Below, piece by piece: positions 1 through 6,492 of a DNA stretch of 22,018 bases; position 1 is the first letter of the stretch; each line of letters starts with the position of its first letter. Origin of the DNA: DATIJP01 sp964569185. Lineage in GTDB: Bacteria > Chlamydiota > Chlamydiia > Chlamydiales > Rhabdochlamydiaceae. The position numbers and the translations under genes were made by a program. The DNA lies in NCBI GenBank assembly GCA_964569185.1, contig CAZMTP010000027.1:1-22018 (forward strand). Direction: 5' to 3'. The notes beneath the pieces are model-generated. The model saw only the letters and a program-made list of their open reading frames with translations, searched no databases and was not told the origin of the DNA.

Positions 1-82
1 GACGATTTTTTTTGACTATAATATCTCGAGAAAGCTACAACTAACATTCGAGGATATAAGAAGTATTCCCTCGAGAATATAT

Positions 83-100
83 CCATAAGCATTCTTATGG
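83..100 (+). promoter_or_regulatory. Perfect 7-bp hairpin in the leader of the SWIB gene
   Basis: CCATAAG and CTTATGG form a perfect 7-bp stem around the loop CATT. It lies 32 bases before the chosen SWIB start and contains an in-frame upstream ATG at 97. Other imperfect dyads (GGATATA at 52-58, TATATCC at 78-84) sit just upstream. It could be a leader structure or an operator. No T-run follows, so it is not an obvious terminator. Confidence 0.35.
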
Positions 101-132
101 GTAGGCCAAAATTATTCAAAGGAGTAAGTAAA

Positions 133-390
133 ATGGCAAAAGAATCAAAAAAATCAAAATTCATGCAACCAATGGCTGTCAGCGAAGAACTGGCCGCAAT
201 TGTAGGCAGAGGACCAATGCCTCGCACTGAAGTGACAAAGAAACTTTGGGCCTATATTAAAAATCATCGCAGACAAGATCCTAACAACAAACGTAACATT
301 ATTCCAGATGAAAAATTGGCAAAAGTGATTGGAAAAAAGCCAATCAATATGTTTGAAATGACAAAAGCTGTCAGCAAGCACCTCTCTTGA
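133..390 (+). CDS. SWIB-domain protein (chlamydial stand-alone SWIB)
   Basis: Small basic protein of 85 residues, nearly all of it one SWIB/MDM2-type domain. After a lysine-rich start, the segment from about residue 13 to the end carries the family pattern (FMQPMAVSEEL, then GRGPMPRTEVTKKLWAYIK, then IIPDEKLAKVIG and the final MFEMTKAVSKHL helix). Eukaryotic SWIB domains sit in chromatin-remodelling subunits; in Chlamydiae single-domain versions are well known and are presumed to act at the nucleoid, but the exact role is unproven. I chose the ATG at 133 because AAAGGAG lies at 117-123, nine bases before it. An in-frame ATG at 97 would add 12 residues but falls inside a hairpin and lacks such a site. 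A hairpin terminator follows the stop, so the gene is probably monocistronic. Confidence 0.92.
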   Translation: MAKESKKSKFMQPMAVSEELAAIVGRGPMPRTEVTKKLWAYIKNHRRQDPNNKRNIIPDEKLAKVIGKKPINMFEMTKAVSKHLS

Positions 391-397
391 TTTTTCT

Positions 398-440
398 GGC
401 AGAATATGGTTTTGTTGTCATGTTCTGCCTTTCTTTCTTT
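398..440 (+). terminator. Rho-independent terminator after the SWIB gene
   Basis: GGCAGAA at 398-404 pairs with TTCTGCC at 423-429. ATG/CAT pairs extend the stem inside a one-base bulge on each side. A T-rich run (TTTCTTTCTTT) follows. It sits 8 bases after the SWIB stop and ends just before the truA start, so truA would need its own promoter or read-through. Confidence 0.6.
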
Positions 441-445
441 GGATC

Positions 446-1252
446 ATGAATAAGTTTAAGATTGTTTTGGCCTATGACGGCACCCGCTATGGGGGCTGGC
501 AAGTGCAGCCTAATTCTATTTCCATTCAAGCCTTAGTTGAAGAAGCGCTCTCCACCCTTTTAAGAACTAAGGTGAGTGTCACTGCTTCTGGACGCACAGA
601 CGCAGGCGTGCACGCACTTGCGCAAACGGCACACTTTATCCATCACAGCGCTTTGGAACTTGCAAAATTACAGCTCTCTCTCAATGGCATTTTACCTCAA
701 GATATCCGCATCTGTTCAATAGAGCCTGTGCCTGACGATTTCCATGCGCGCTACAGCGCCACCTCCAAAGTGTACCGCTACCATCTTCGCTTAAACAAAG
801 AGCCCGATCCTTTTAAAAAACCTTACCAGTGGCATCTCCATTTCCCCCTTTCCATTGACCTCTTAAAAAAGGCGGCCCGCTATTTTATTGGAGAGCATGA
901 TTTCACCTCATTTTCAAACCAAGGCGATCAAGGCGCTGTGGCACATAATCCCATTCGTACAATTCATAGGTTAGATATTGAACAAGAGGAGGGCGGCATC
1001 TATTTAGAATTTGAGGGCAATGGTTTTCTCTATAAGATGGTGCGCAATATCACCGGAGTGCTATTAGATGTGTGCAGAGGAAAAATCGCACCCGAAGCAA
1101 TCCCCACTATTTTTGCAGCGAAAGACCGCAGCAAAGCCTCCGCTGCGGCGCCTCCGCAGGGACTTTTTTTAGTGAAAGTCAATTATCCTAATTTGACACT
1201 CTCGAAAGAAGAAAAACGGGAAATCCCTTGCAGTCCGCTCTCTTTGAGCTGA
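446..1252 (+). CDS. truA: tRNA pseudouridine(38-40) synthase TruA
   Basis: Converts uridines 38-40 in the anticodon arm of many tRNAs to pseudouridine, in the cytoplasm. The 268-residue protein has the usual TruA length and layout. The catalytic motif SGRTDAGVHA is at residues 48-57, with the nucleophile Asp52. The early strand KIVLAYDGTRYGGWQ and the later FLYKMVRNITGVLL segment, which shapes the active site, are both present. The final 25 residues are polar and may be an extension. The start has only a weak ribosome site (GG before ATCATG), and the SWIB terminator lies directly upstream. The last 70 bases overlap the 3' end of the convergent HAD gene, so both C-termini share the same DNA on opposite strands. 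Confidence 0.96.
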   Translation: MNKFKIVLAYDGTRYGGWQVQPNSISIQALVEEALSTLLRTKVSVTASGRTDAGVHALAQTAHFIHHSALELAKLQLSLNGILPQDIRICSIEPVPDDFHARYSATSKVYRYHLRLNKEPDPFKKPYQWHLHFPLSIDLLKKAARYFIGEHDFTSFSNQGDQGAVAHNPIRTIHRLDIEQEEGGIYLEFEGNGFLYKMVRNITGVLLDVCRGKIAPEAIPTIFAAKDRSKASAAAPPQGLFLVKVNYPNLTLSKEEKREIPCSPLSLS

Positions 1253-1860
1253 GGGTGCCGATCAGAACAGATTAAAATAGGTTTGGCCACAGTCTCTTTT
1301 AAAGCTTGGATGCCTCGAAACGTATCTTCGAAGCCGACAATGCGGTCTGCATGATCTGCAAGCAATTCGATCGCTTTTAAATAGCCATCGGGGGCCGGTT
1401 TAGAGTTTTCATACTGCTCTCGAGTAATCCAGACAGGAATCGTATCTAGAATCGGTTGTGCTAGGCGGATCAGTTTCACTTGTGTTGCCCAAGAGTTAGT
1501 GACCACACACCGCTTAATTTTACGGATGGAAAGCGCCTTTAAGAAATCTTCCACTCCTGGCATTAAGGCAATCTTGCCCTGCTGCAATAGATCCAAATAG
1601 AGTTGCTTTTTCTCAGCATAGAGCCTATTCCAGTCAGGTTCTTTGGCTAAAAGCTGTGGAAATTCGGTATAGAGTGCCGCAGAAATATTTCCATCTTTGT
1701 GGGCGATGCCGCAATAGTGATCAAAGTCCCAAGTGAGCCTGCACCCATGTTTCTGACAAAGCGCCTGATAGGCAGCAAAATGGAGCCGCTCGGTATCTAC
1801 AAGCAGCCCATCAAAATCAAGCAAAAAAAGATCAAACTGATCAATCCATCTAAAGTGCAT
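1183..1860 (-). CDS. HAD-superfamily phosphatase/phosphomutase-like hydrolase
   Basis: A 225-residue haloacid dehalogenase-fold enzyme of the beta-phosphoglucomutase/phosphoglycolate phosphatase subfamily. All four motifs are visible: DFDGLLVDTE, with nucleophile Asp15 and acid/base Asp17; VTNS for motif II; the lysine of KPAPDGY for motif III; and GFEDTFRG for motif IV. A helical cap lies between motifs I and II (about residues 20-95). It should hydrolyse or transfer a phosphate from a small metabolite; the substrate cannot be told from sequence. From memory, C. trachomatis has a HAD phosphatase right after truA, so this is likely a conserved neighbour. It converges on truA and overlaps its last 70 bases. 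Confidence 0.9.
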   Translation of the reverse strand: MHFRWIDQFDLFLLDFDGLLVDTERLHFAAYQALCQKHGCRLTWDFDHYCGIAHKDGNISAALYTEFPQLLAKEPDWNRLYAEKKQLYLDLLQQGKIALMPGVEDFLKALSIRKIKRCVVTNSWATQVKLIRLAQPILDTIPVWITREQYENSKPAPDGYLKAIELLADHADRIVGFEDTFRGIQALKETVAKPILICSDRHPQLKESGLQGISRFSSFESVKLG

Positions 1861-2009
1861 AGGGCAACGATTTTAAAGTTTTTAAATGGAATTGTCTATG
1901 GTAAGTATTTATTTTTATTTATTAAATTCCAGTCAGAAATTCTTACTTGCTTTAAAGGTCATTAAAAAAGTAGAATGACGGGAAATGGACCAGGCGATCC
2001 TAGTCGGCG

Positions 2010-2834
2010 CTAGACCTCGGACAGTTCCGGGGTTTTTCGCTTTATGGGGGTTTCTATATGAGGGAAAACCTTAAACCCATTCCCCTGGTATTCTGGATAC
2101 ATCCGAAATTTTTTCTCTATAATTTTAAAAGCTGGATTTTCTTGTTCAGGGTTAATCAGGAAACGAACTATTGGATAAGCAACTAGATCCGCAATTTGAA
2201 GTCCAACACTATTCGTCTTTTTGTCGGCAAAACAAAGCCGGAGAGGGTATATGGCCTGCAAATCATCATTTTTTGCAACAATTCTTTGAAATACAATTTG
2301 TAACTCATCATCCTCTTTCTTTCCTCTTGATTCGATGATGATATGTGTTAATTTATGGCATTGATTATTACCCCTCAAGAATTGATAAATTTCCTCAATA
2401 CAGTGTTCTAAACTCAATTCATAAGGGTTACATGCAGGCAAAGTTCCTTCTTGTAGATGGCGTTTGTCAATAGCCATTGCTATTATTTCGAAGGAAGATC
2501 TGCCTATAACATTATTTAATTCGTTAATAAAATCGGCTCGTATGATTTGATCATGAAGAAACTGAAAATCATCAAGCCTCTTTCTTAATTTAGAGCTATG
2601 CAATACTGTTAAATCGTGTCCCCAAAATGCGAATTTAAAACCCTTGATGTATTTTATGACTTCTTCAAGATACGCCTTTTTTGAAAAAATGCAAAATGCA
2701 AGAACAAAAACAGGATATAGCTTATTCACATCATCCATAGAGTGATCACCACTCTCATCTGCATAGACGATATACTCACTGTGATTGCAATTGTTCATTC
2801 TAATAGCTCTAACCTGGACTTCAAAAAGAGCCAT
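2010..2834 (-). CDS. DUF3800-domain protein
   Basis: A 274-residue protein matching DUF3800 by pattern. It has an opening strand with YADESGD (Asp26, Glu27, Asp30), LHSSKLRK around residue 78, an acidic strand IIIESRG (Glu168) and the closing GLQIADLVAYP helix (Asp216). The spacing of acidic residues on strands suggests an RNase H-like metal-dependent nuclease fold, which is an inference. DUF3800 genes are common on phage, mobile and defence-related DNA, but no partner is visible here. Base composition is more AT-rich than truA or the HAD gene. An alternative start is Met13 at 2798; neither start has a clear ribosome site. It stands alone between a housekeeping block and a hairpin-rich stretch, consistent with a later insertion. 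Confidence 0.82.
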   Translation of the reverse strand: MALFEVQVRAIRMNNCNHSEYIVYADESGDHSMDDVNKLYPVFVLAFCIFSKKAYLEEVIKYIKGFKFAFWGHDLTVLHSSKLRKRLDDFQFLHDQIIRADFINELNNVIGRSSFEIIAMAIDKRHLQEGTLPACNPYELSLEHCIEEIYQFLRGNNQCHKLTHIIIESRGKKEDDELQIVFQRIVAKNDDLQAIYPLRLCFADKKTNSVGLQIADLVAYPIVRFLINPEQENPAFKIIEKKFRMYPEYQGNGFKVFPHIETPIKRKTPELSEV

Positions 2835-2981
2835 TAAATCAAAAAATCGATATCCTCTCCACCGATTCTTTACATACGAAATCTTTTTGAAGAACTCCTC
2901 CGTCTAAACAGAGGAGATTTTCCGAAGCGAATGAGTGGTTATTTTTCTTGATTTTTGAATGCGGATACTTACTGAATAGGC

Positions 2982-3038
2982 CGGACTCCTCTCAGGCGGA
3001 GTGGCTCCCGCCATCCCCGTCCTGCGAGCCGGTTCGCG
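2982..3038 (+). repeat. 57-bp direct repeat, copy A
   Basis: Begins CGGACTCCTCTCAGGC and ends TCCTGCGAGCCGGTTCGCG. By hand alignment it matches the copy at 3400-3456 at 51 of 57 positions, with no gaps. The ends are perfectly conserved and the changes cluster in two short internal patches. It is much more GC-rich than the flanks. Confidence 0.85.
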
Positions 3039-3087
3039 TGGGGCTGCGAAAAAATTGAAAGTATAAGTGGATTTAATCAGATGTTGG

Positions 3088-3159
3088 CTTTTAGTCGAAT
3101 TTGGAGCTTGAAGCTAACTTGGAAGAAAGTTAGCAAAAGCGAAAATTCAGCTAAAAGTC
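3088..3159 (+). repeat. Long imperfect inverted repeat (about 33-base arms)
   Basis: The left arm 3088-3120 pairs with the right arm 3127-3159 around the loop GGAAGA. The inner 8 bp (GCTAACTT/AAGTTAGC) and the outer 7 bp (CTTTTAG/CTAAAAG) are perfect; the middle has small mismatches and a bulge. Transcribed, it would fold into one long stem. It lies between repeat copy A and the first 17-bp repeat, where the second repeat module has no matching DNA. Confidence 0.6.
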
Positions 3160-3205
3160 AAAAGATGGATAAAGACACTCTGCTTGCGATTTATGAGTAG
3201 CCCTG

Positions 3206-3222
3206 GCAGAGCGCTTCACTTC
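3206..3222 (+). repeat. 17-bp direct repeat, copy 1
   Basis: GCAGAGCGCTTCACTTC is identical to 3461-3477. In the second module this repeat follows the 57-bp repeat after 4 bases; here it follows copy A after about 167 bases, which include the long inverted repeat. Confidence 0.8.
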
Positions 3223-3283
3223 CCCCTTCGGGCCGGTTCGGCCGGTTTGCTTTGCAAACAACGCCCTTCACCTGCTTGCGTAC

Positions 3284-3305
3284 GTGAGCCAAGACTTTGG
3301 CTCAC
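3284..3305 (+). repeat. Perfect 9-bp inverted repeat
   Basis: GTGAGCCAA and TTGGCTCAC surround the loop GACT. There is no adjacent T-run, so it is not a clear terminator. It is one of the hairpins in the gene-free region. Confidence 0.6.
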
Positions 3306-3340
3306 TTCCAAGGAACGCTGCGCAGCCAAACAGAAGCCAA

Positions 3341-3402
3341 CCGATTGATTCATCGGCAAAAAAAAGGAGGCGAATGCCTCCTTTGTTTTTGCCGATGATC
3401 GG
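3341..3402. repeat. Terminator-like palindrome with tRNA-Leu 3'-end arms
   Basis: The core AAAGGAGGC/GCCTCCTTT (3363-3371, 3376-3384) has an A-run before it and a T-run after it, so it could act as a terminator on both strands. The outer arms are CATCGGC and GCCGATG, the last seven bases of the tRNA-Leu(CAA) acceptor stem in both orientations. The block TTTTGCCGATGATCGGACTC at 3387-3406 is identical to 3547-3566, which includes the real tRNA 3' end. Confidence 0.7.
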
Positions 3403-3456
3403 ACTCCTCTCAGGCAGTGCGGCTCCCGCCGTCGCTGTCCTGCGAGCCGGTTCGCG
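3400..3456 (+). repeat. 57-bp direct repeat, copy B
   Basis: Second copy of the repeat at 2982-3038, of equal length with 6 differences. It begins inside the partial tRNA-Leu 3' end (CGGACTC), so the tRNA-derived segment and the repeat are joined here. Confidence 0.85.
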
Positions 3457-3460
3457 CTAC

Positions 3461-3477
3461 GCAGAGCGCTTCACTTC
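3461..3477 (+). repeat. 17-bp direct repeat, copy 2
   Basis: Identical to 3206-3222. It lies 4 bases after repeat copy B. Confidence 0.8.
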
Positions 3478-3487
3478 GAGTCCGAAC

Positions 3488-3509
3488 GGGAGTCAAACTT
3501 TTGACTCCC
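3488..3509 (+). repeat. Perfect 10-bp inverted repeat
   Basis: GGGAGTCAAA and TTTGACTCCC are separated by only two bases. It is nearly a palindrome, so it could be a protein site as well as a hairpin. The true tRNA-Leu terminator follows at once. Confidence 0.6.
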
Positions 3510-3515
3510 TTCATC

Positions 3516-3550
3516 GACAAAAAAAAAGCTCCCGTCGGGAGCTTTTTTTT
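3516..3550 (-). terminator. Terminator of tRNA-Leu(CAA)
   Basis: GCTCCC at 3528-3533 pairs with GGGAGC at 3537-3542. Read on the minus strand the stem is followed by a run of nine T, directly after the tRNA 3' end. The plus strand also has a T-run, so it can work in both directions. The outer flank TCATCGAC at 3511-3518 mirrors the tRNA acceptor end with one change. Confidence 0.85.
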
Positions 3551-3632
3551 GCCGATGATCGGACTCGAACCAACACCCTATTGCTAGGAGCAGATTTTGA
3601 ATCTGCCGCGTCTGCCATTTCGCCACATCGGC
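3550..3632 (-). tRNA. tRNA-Leu (anticodon CAA)
   Basis: The 83-base gene folds as a class II tRNA: 7-bp acceptor GCCGATG/CATCGGC with discriminator A, a D arm, anticodon stem GCAGA/TCTGC with loop TTCAAAA, a long variable arm and a T arm with GGTTCGAGTCC. Anticodon CAA reads UUG leucine codons. CCA is not encoded. It lies 35 bases after a small lipoprotein gene on the same strand and is followed by a strong terminator. Confidence 0.95.
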
Positions 3633-3667
3633 AATGCGCCCAATATTAGACCGGCAGACATTAAAAT

Positions 3668-3868
3668 TCACTTCTTTTCCCAAGGATAGGGCGCCCGCAC
3701 ACGATGCTGCTCCGGCGCAATCTGATAAGGATATTCATCATGATTCCTCAAGATCGGTTCAGCCACCGCATTCCCTTTCCGGATTTTCTCTTTTTCTGAC
3801 TCCTCTAGACCCGAACAGCCGGTCCCCACTAATAAAATGGTAAAAAAATATTTTAAACCGCTTGACAT
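3668..3868 (-). CDS. Small predicted lipoprotein
   Basis: A 66-residue protein of unknown function. It opens with a short signal peptide (Lys6, then a hydrophobic stretch YFFTILLVGTG) ending at Cys18, a lipobox-like site although the -3 residue is Gly rather than Leu. The mature part of about 48 residues is charged, Pro- and Tyr-rich near the end (HRVRAPYPWEKK), with no domain I recognise. The location would be inner or outer membrane, facing the periplasm. The start overlaps the proposed start of the divergent sigma-54 activator by 32 bases, so one of the two starts may be wrong. tRNA-Leu(CAA) follows after 35 bases and may be co-transcribed. Confidence 0.6.
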   Translation of the reverse strand: MSSGLKYFFTILLVGTGCSGLEESEKEKIRKGNAVAEPILRNHDEYPYQIAPEQHRVRAPYPWEKK

Positions 3869-4862
3869 TGCACCACCGCTTGATTATGCAGTTAATTATA
3901 TGGGCCCAGAGAATAAAAGAGAGGACGAAAAAGTCCGTAATAATCGCATTATCGCTGAAAGTCCTCTTATGAAAAAGATCTTAGAAGATCTTTCCAAAAT
4001 TGCCAAAAGCGACTCTAGCGTCTTTATCCATGGAGAATCGGGCACAGGCAAGGAGGTGGTCGCCCACGCGATCCACTACGAGTCTAAACGGTCTACTTGC
4101 CCCTTTGTGAAAGTGAACTGCGCCGCCATTCCAGAAACATTGATGGAATCGGAGTTTTTTGGCCATGAAAAGGGCTCATTCACAGGCGCCATTCAAAGGC
4201 GCACCGGTCGCTTCGAGCTGGCCGATAAAGGAACTCTATTACTCGACGAGATCTCAGAAATCTCCCTCTCGCTGCAATCTAAACTGCTACGTGCTGTCCA
4301 AGAGCAGGAATTTGAAAGAGTGGGCGGCATTCTGCCCATCAAAGTCAATGTGCGCTTTATTTCCACTTCTAATCGCAATATGAAAGAAGCGATTTTGAAT
4401 AAACAGTTCCGCGAAGATCTCTACTACCGTTTAAATGTGGTCCCGCTCTATTTACCGCCTCTTCGGGAGCGTAAAGAAGATATCATTCCTCTAGCGGAAT
4501 ACTTTTTAGAGCGGCTTTGTGAAAAAGAAAAGAAACGGTTCTCTGATGAAGCAAAACAGAAGCTGCTCGATTATCCCTGGCCAGGCAATATCCGCGAGCT
4601 AGCCAATGTGATCGAGCGCACTGTGGTGTTTCATGGAGCGGAGCTTATTTTAGTGGAACATCTTAACTTAGAAGCTGCCCCTGGTGTGCAAAAACCAGCC
4701 CTTTTAAGTTTAAAAGAGCTAGAAAAGCAGCATATCCTGGAAACGTTGTCAGCGCAAAATAACAACAAGAGCAAAACGGCAAAACTACTTGGTATTAGCT
4801 TACGGACGCTGAGGAACAAACTTTCGGAGTACTTAAAGAGCGCAGGAAACTCCGGACCATGA
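3837..4862 (+). CDS. Sigma-54-dependent activator without receiver domain
   Basis: A 341-residue enhancer-binding AAA+ protein that would use ATP to open sigma-54 RNA polymerase promoters. Visible parts: Walker A GESGTGKE at 66-73; the sigma-54 contact loop GSFTGA at 113-118 (a known variant of GAFTGA); Walker B TLLLDE at 133-138; arginine-finger region FREDLYYRL near 191-199; WPGNIREL at 248-255; and a Fis-type helix-turn-helix at about 308-335. Only about 36 residues precede the AAA+ domain, so the phosphorylation receiver of AtoC/NtrC-type proteins is missing and the shape is that of PspF. The start is uncertain: Met22 at 3900 is also possible and would remove the overlap with the divergent lipoprotein gene. 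The last 68 bases overlap the convergent DUF115 gene. By position it is probably the AtoC counterpart, but this is inference. Confidence 0.9.
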   Translation: MVKKYFKPLDIAPPLDYAVNYMGPENKREDEKVRNNRIIAESPLMKKILEDLSKIAKSDSSVFIHGESGTGKEVVAHAIHYESKRSTCPFVKVNCAAIPETLMESEFFGHEKGSFTGAIQRRTGRFELADKGTLLLDEISEISLSLQSKLLRAVQEQEFERVGGILPIKVNVRFISTSNRNMKEAILNKQFREDLYYRLNVVPLYLPPLRERKEDIIPLAEYFLERLCEKEKKRFSDEAKQKLLDYPWPGNIRELANVIERTVVFHGAELILVEHLNLEAAPGVQKPALLSLKELEKQHILETLSAQNNNKSKTAKLLGISLRTLRNKLSEYLKSAGNSGP

Positions 4863-6492
4863 TCTGCATCTGCTCCCACTCTGCACGCTTTCTCTCTAGA
4901 GGCGAATCAAAAAAGTAGCGGGCAAAAAGCCGCTGCAGAGCAAACTCTAGCGGCTGCAAAAAACATTCAAATGCGCTCTCTTCTTTCAGATCCATCTGGA
5001 GAACCACCATTTTTCCGCTTTCTTTGTAGGAATCGCCGCATTTCTTCAATTCTTGGACCATTTGCTCACAAAGTTTCAAACAGCGGCCTAAAGAGGCTGC
5101 AAGCTCCTCTGACGCAGCGTCTAGTTTCTCTTCCAAATCTTTGGGGAAGCCACTTTTTTGTATCTGGGCATGGATTTTACCGTGCAGGTCATAGCTGTTT
5201 GTGCAATATTTTTTTCGCACCTCTTCTAAAGGCAGATAAGGAATCTTGGAAAATCCAATCCCCCCTTCTGTGGCATTAATAAACGTTCTTTCTGGATGGG
5301 CCTTGGCAAAGGCAGAAATGCAATCGGATTCCATGATCCATTTGATGAGTGTCTGCACTTTTTTCCCTTGTCTATCTTTGCGCATGACCCGTTTGTCTGT
5401 GATGCGCGCGTCATGATCCAGCTGTTTTGCGCTATTTTTTTCTACAATACCGGACGCATAGCGTTGCATCCCTGTGAATGCAAGGTCGACCCCTGAAAGA
5501 ATGATCGGATTGCATCCCAATTCATAGGCAAAGGCTATGGCAAGCGTTGTCACTGAAAACGCTTCACGCCCCAGCTCTGGACCAATGGCTGTGCCTTCAA
5601 TGGGCAACCTTTTCTCAAACCATTCTTCGGCAAGTCCTCCGGTGTCTGATTTCATGTAGCCAAAAGGGCCATTACAGGTCTGAAATAGATCTTTTTGCAC
5701 TCTCGCAGCATATAAAAAAGGAGTTTCAAAACTGGACGCCTCTTTTAAGCGCTCATACTCTTCCTGATTGGGATCTAAAGCCATGCAGAAATGGGGCCTC
5801 AGCTGGTGACGGCCAAATGCAGTAATGGCCGAACCGCCCGCAAAAATCAGTGCTTCCTGTTCCATCTGCCTCAAAGATTCGATATCTTTTTGCAAAGAAG
5901 GTCCTGCGCCACAAATCAGAGCGGGAATATCTTTAAACATCCCCTTAAAGCGGTTGGCAAAAAAAGAGATGGGCAATTTCAATAAATTTGGATAGAGATT
6001 GGCAAATAGTTTGTGGGAATAGAGCACTTCTGAAAGCAGCGCCGCAATGCTGGCATGGTTGCGATACAGCTTTAACTGGATTTTTTTGAAAAAAGAGGCC
6101 CGTTTTTTCTGATAAGATGTTGTCGCCGCCACTTCCACGCGGTCTGTGGAATACTCAATAGGCAGCTCTTCTAACACTGTTTCCCAATTCTGCACATATT
6201 TTAAGACCAGATTCGGACAATCTAAAAATAACGCCGCGTCCTCTGTCTTTAAAAACGCATCGATACGAGCTAAATCGTCTTCTAAAATAATGAGAAGTCT
6301 GCCTTTCCGAGTGAGCCACTCTTTAAGCGGCTTAAAATAGTTGCCCACCCCAAACAGATAGAGCACTTCGATCTCTTCAATAGAAGATCTCAATTCTAGA
6401 TTGTCTTGAAGAGGCGAAGGAATGTGAGTGAAAGATGTGAATGTGAGAGCAAAAGCAATCTCAGGGAACCGCTCCTGCAGCAGTTTTAGCAT
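4795..6492 (-). CDS. DUF115/MptE-like protein (Maf family), second copy
   Basis: A member of the DUF115 family, which includes archaeal 6-hydroxymethylpterin pyrophosphokinase MptE and bacterial Maf proteins that modify flagellin with nonulosonic acid sugars. Signature segments, numbered from the longer frame that starts at 6540: ALICGAGPSL around 207-216, FAGGSAITAF, FCMALDPNQEEY, and ELGCNPIILSGVDLAFTG. Total length is 565 residues from the start used here; an upstream start at 6540 would give 581 and increase the overlap with the MORN gene from 32 to 80 bases. I prefer 6492 because MLKLLQERFP is preceded by an AAGAAGAA stretch. The N-terminal 190 residues differ from the first DUF115 copy. 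There is no flagellar gene nearby, so the substrate is unknown. The 3' end overlaps the sigma-54 activator by 68 bases. Confidence 0.82.
   Translation of the reverse strand: MLKLLQERFPEIAFALTFTSFTHIPSPLQDNLELRSSIEEIEVLYLFGVGNYFKPLKEWLTRKGRLLIILEDDLARIDAFLKTEDAALFLDCPNLVLKYVQNWETVLEELPIEYSTDRVEVAATTSYQKKRASFFKKIQLKLYRNHASIAALLSEVLYSHKLFANLYPNLLKLPISFFANRFKGMFKDIPALICGAGPSLQKDIESLRQMEQEALIFAGGSAITAFGRHQLRPHFCMALDPNQEEYERLKEASSFETPFLYAARVQKDLFQTCNGPFGYMKSDTGGLAEEWFEKRLPIEGTAIGPELGREAFSVTTLAIAFAYELGCNPIILSGVDLAFTGMQRYASGIVEKNSAKQLDHDARITDKRVMRKDRQGKKVQTLIKWIMESDCISAFAKAHPERTFINATEGGIGFSKIPYLPLEEVRKKYCTNSYDLHGKIHAQIQKSGFPKDLEEKLDAASEELAASLGRCLKLCEQMVQELKKCGDSYKESGKMVVLQMDLKEESAFECFLQPLEFALQRLFARYFFDSPLERKRAEWEQMQIMVRSFLRSLSTPKVCSSASVS

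Larger units (their letters stand above)
2835..3549. other. Gene-free hairpin- and repeat-rich region
   Basis: No credible gene is present. The stretch holds at least eight inverted repeats: arms at 2895-2900/2911-2916, 3088-3120/3127-3159, 3245-3250/3254-3259, 3284-3292/3297-3305, 3317-3326 (a palindrome), 3363-3371/3376-3384, 3488-3497/3500-3509 and 3528-3533/3537-3542. It also has GC-rich patches, a 57-bp direct repeat and a 17-bp direct repeat. Overlapping open frames here are translations of tRNA and repeat DNA. The promoter of the DUF3800 gene should lie near 2835-2900. Confidence 0.75.

Noticed and set aside
2015..2032. Hairpin near the DUF3800 stop as a terminator
   Set aside because: The stem has a mismatch, lies inside the coding region and is not followed by a T-run on the minus strand.
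2982..3060. A further tRNA or tRNA-like gene in the GC-rich repeat
   Set aside because: It shares a GGTTCGCG-like piece and stems, but no acceptor, D and anticodon arms can be assembled.
3284..3649. A 121-codon plus-strand open frame
   Set aside because: It runs through repeats, terminators and the antisense of tRNA-Leu; the text DDRTRTNTLLL is a typical false translation of a tRNA gene.
3471..3683. A 70-codon minus-strand open frame
   Set aside because: It contains AKWQTRQIQNLL, the translation of tRNA-Leu itself, and has no independent support.
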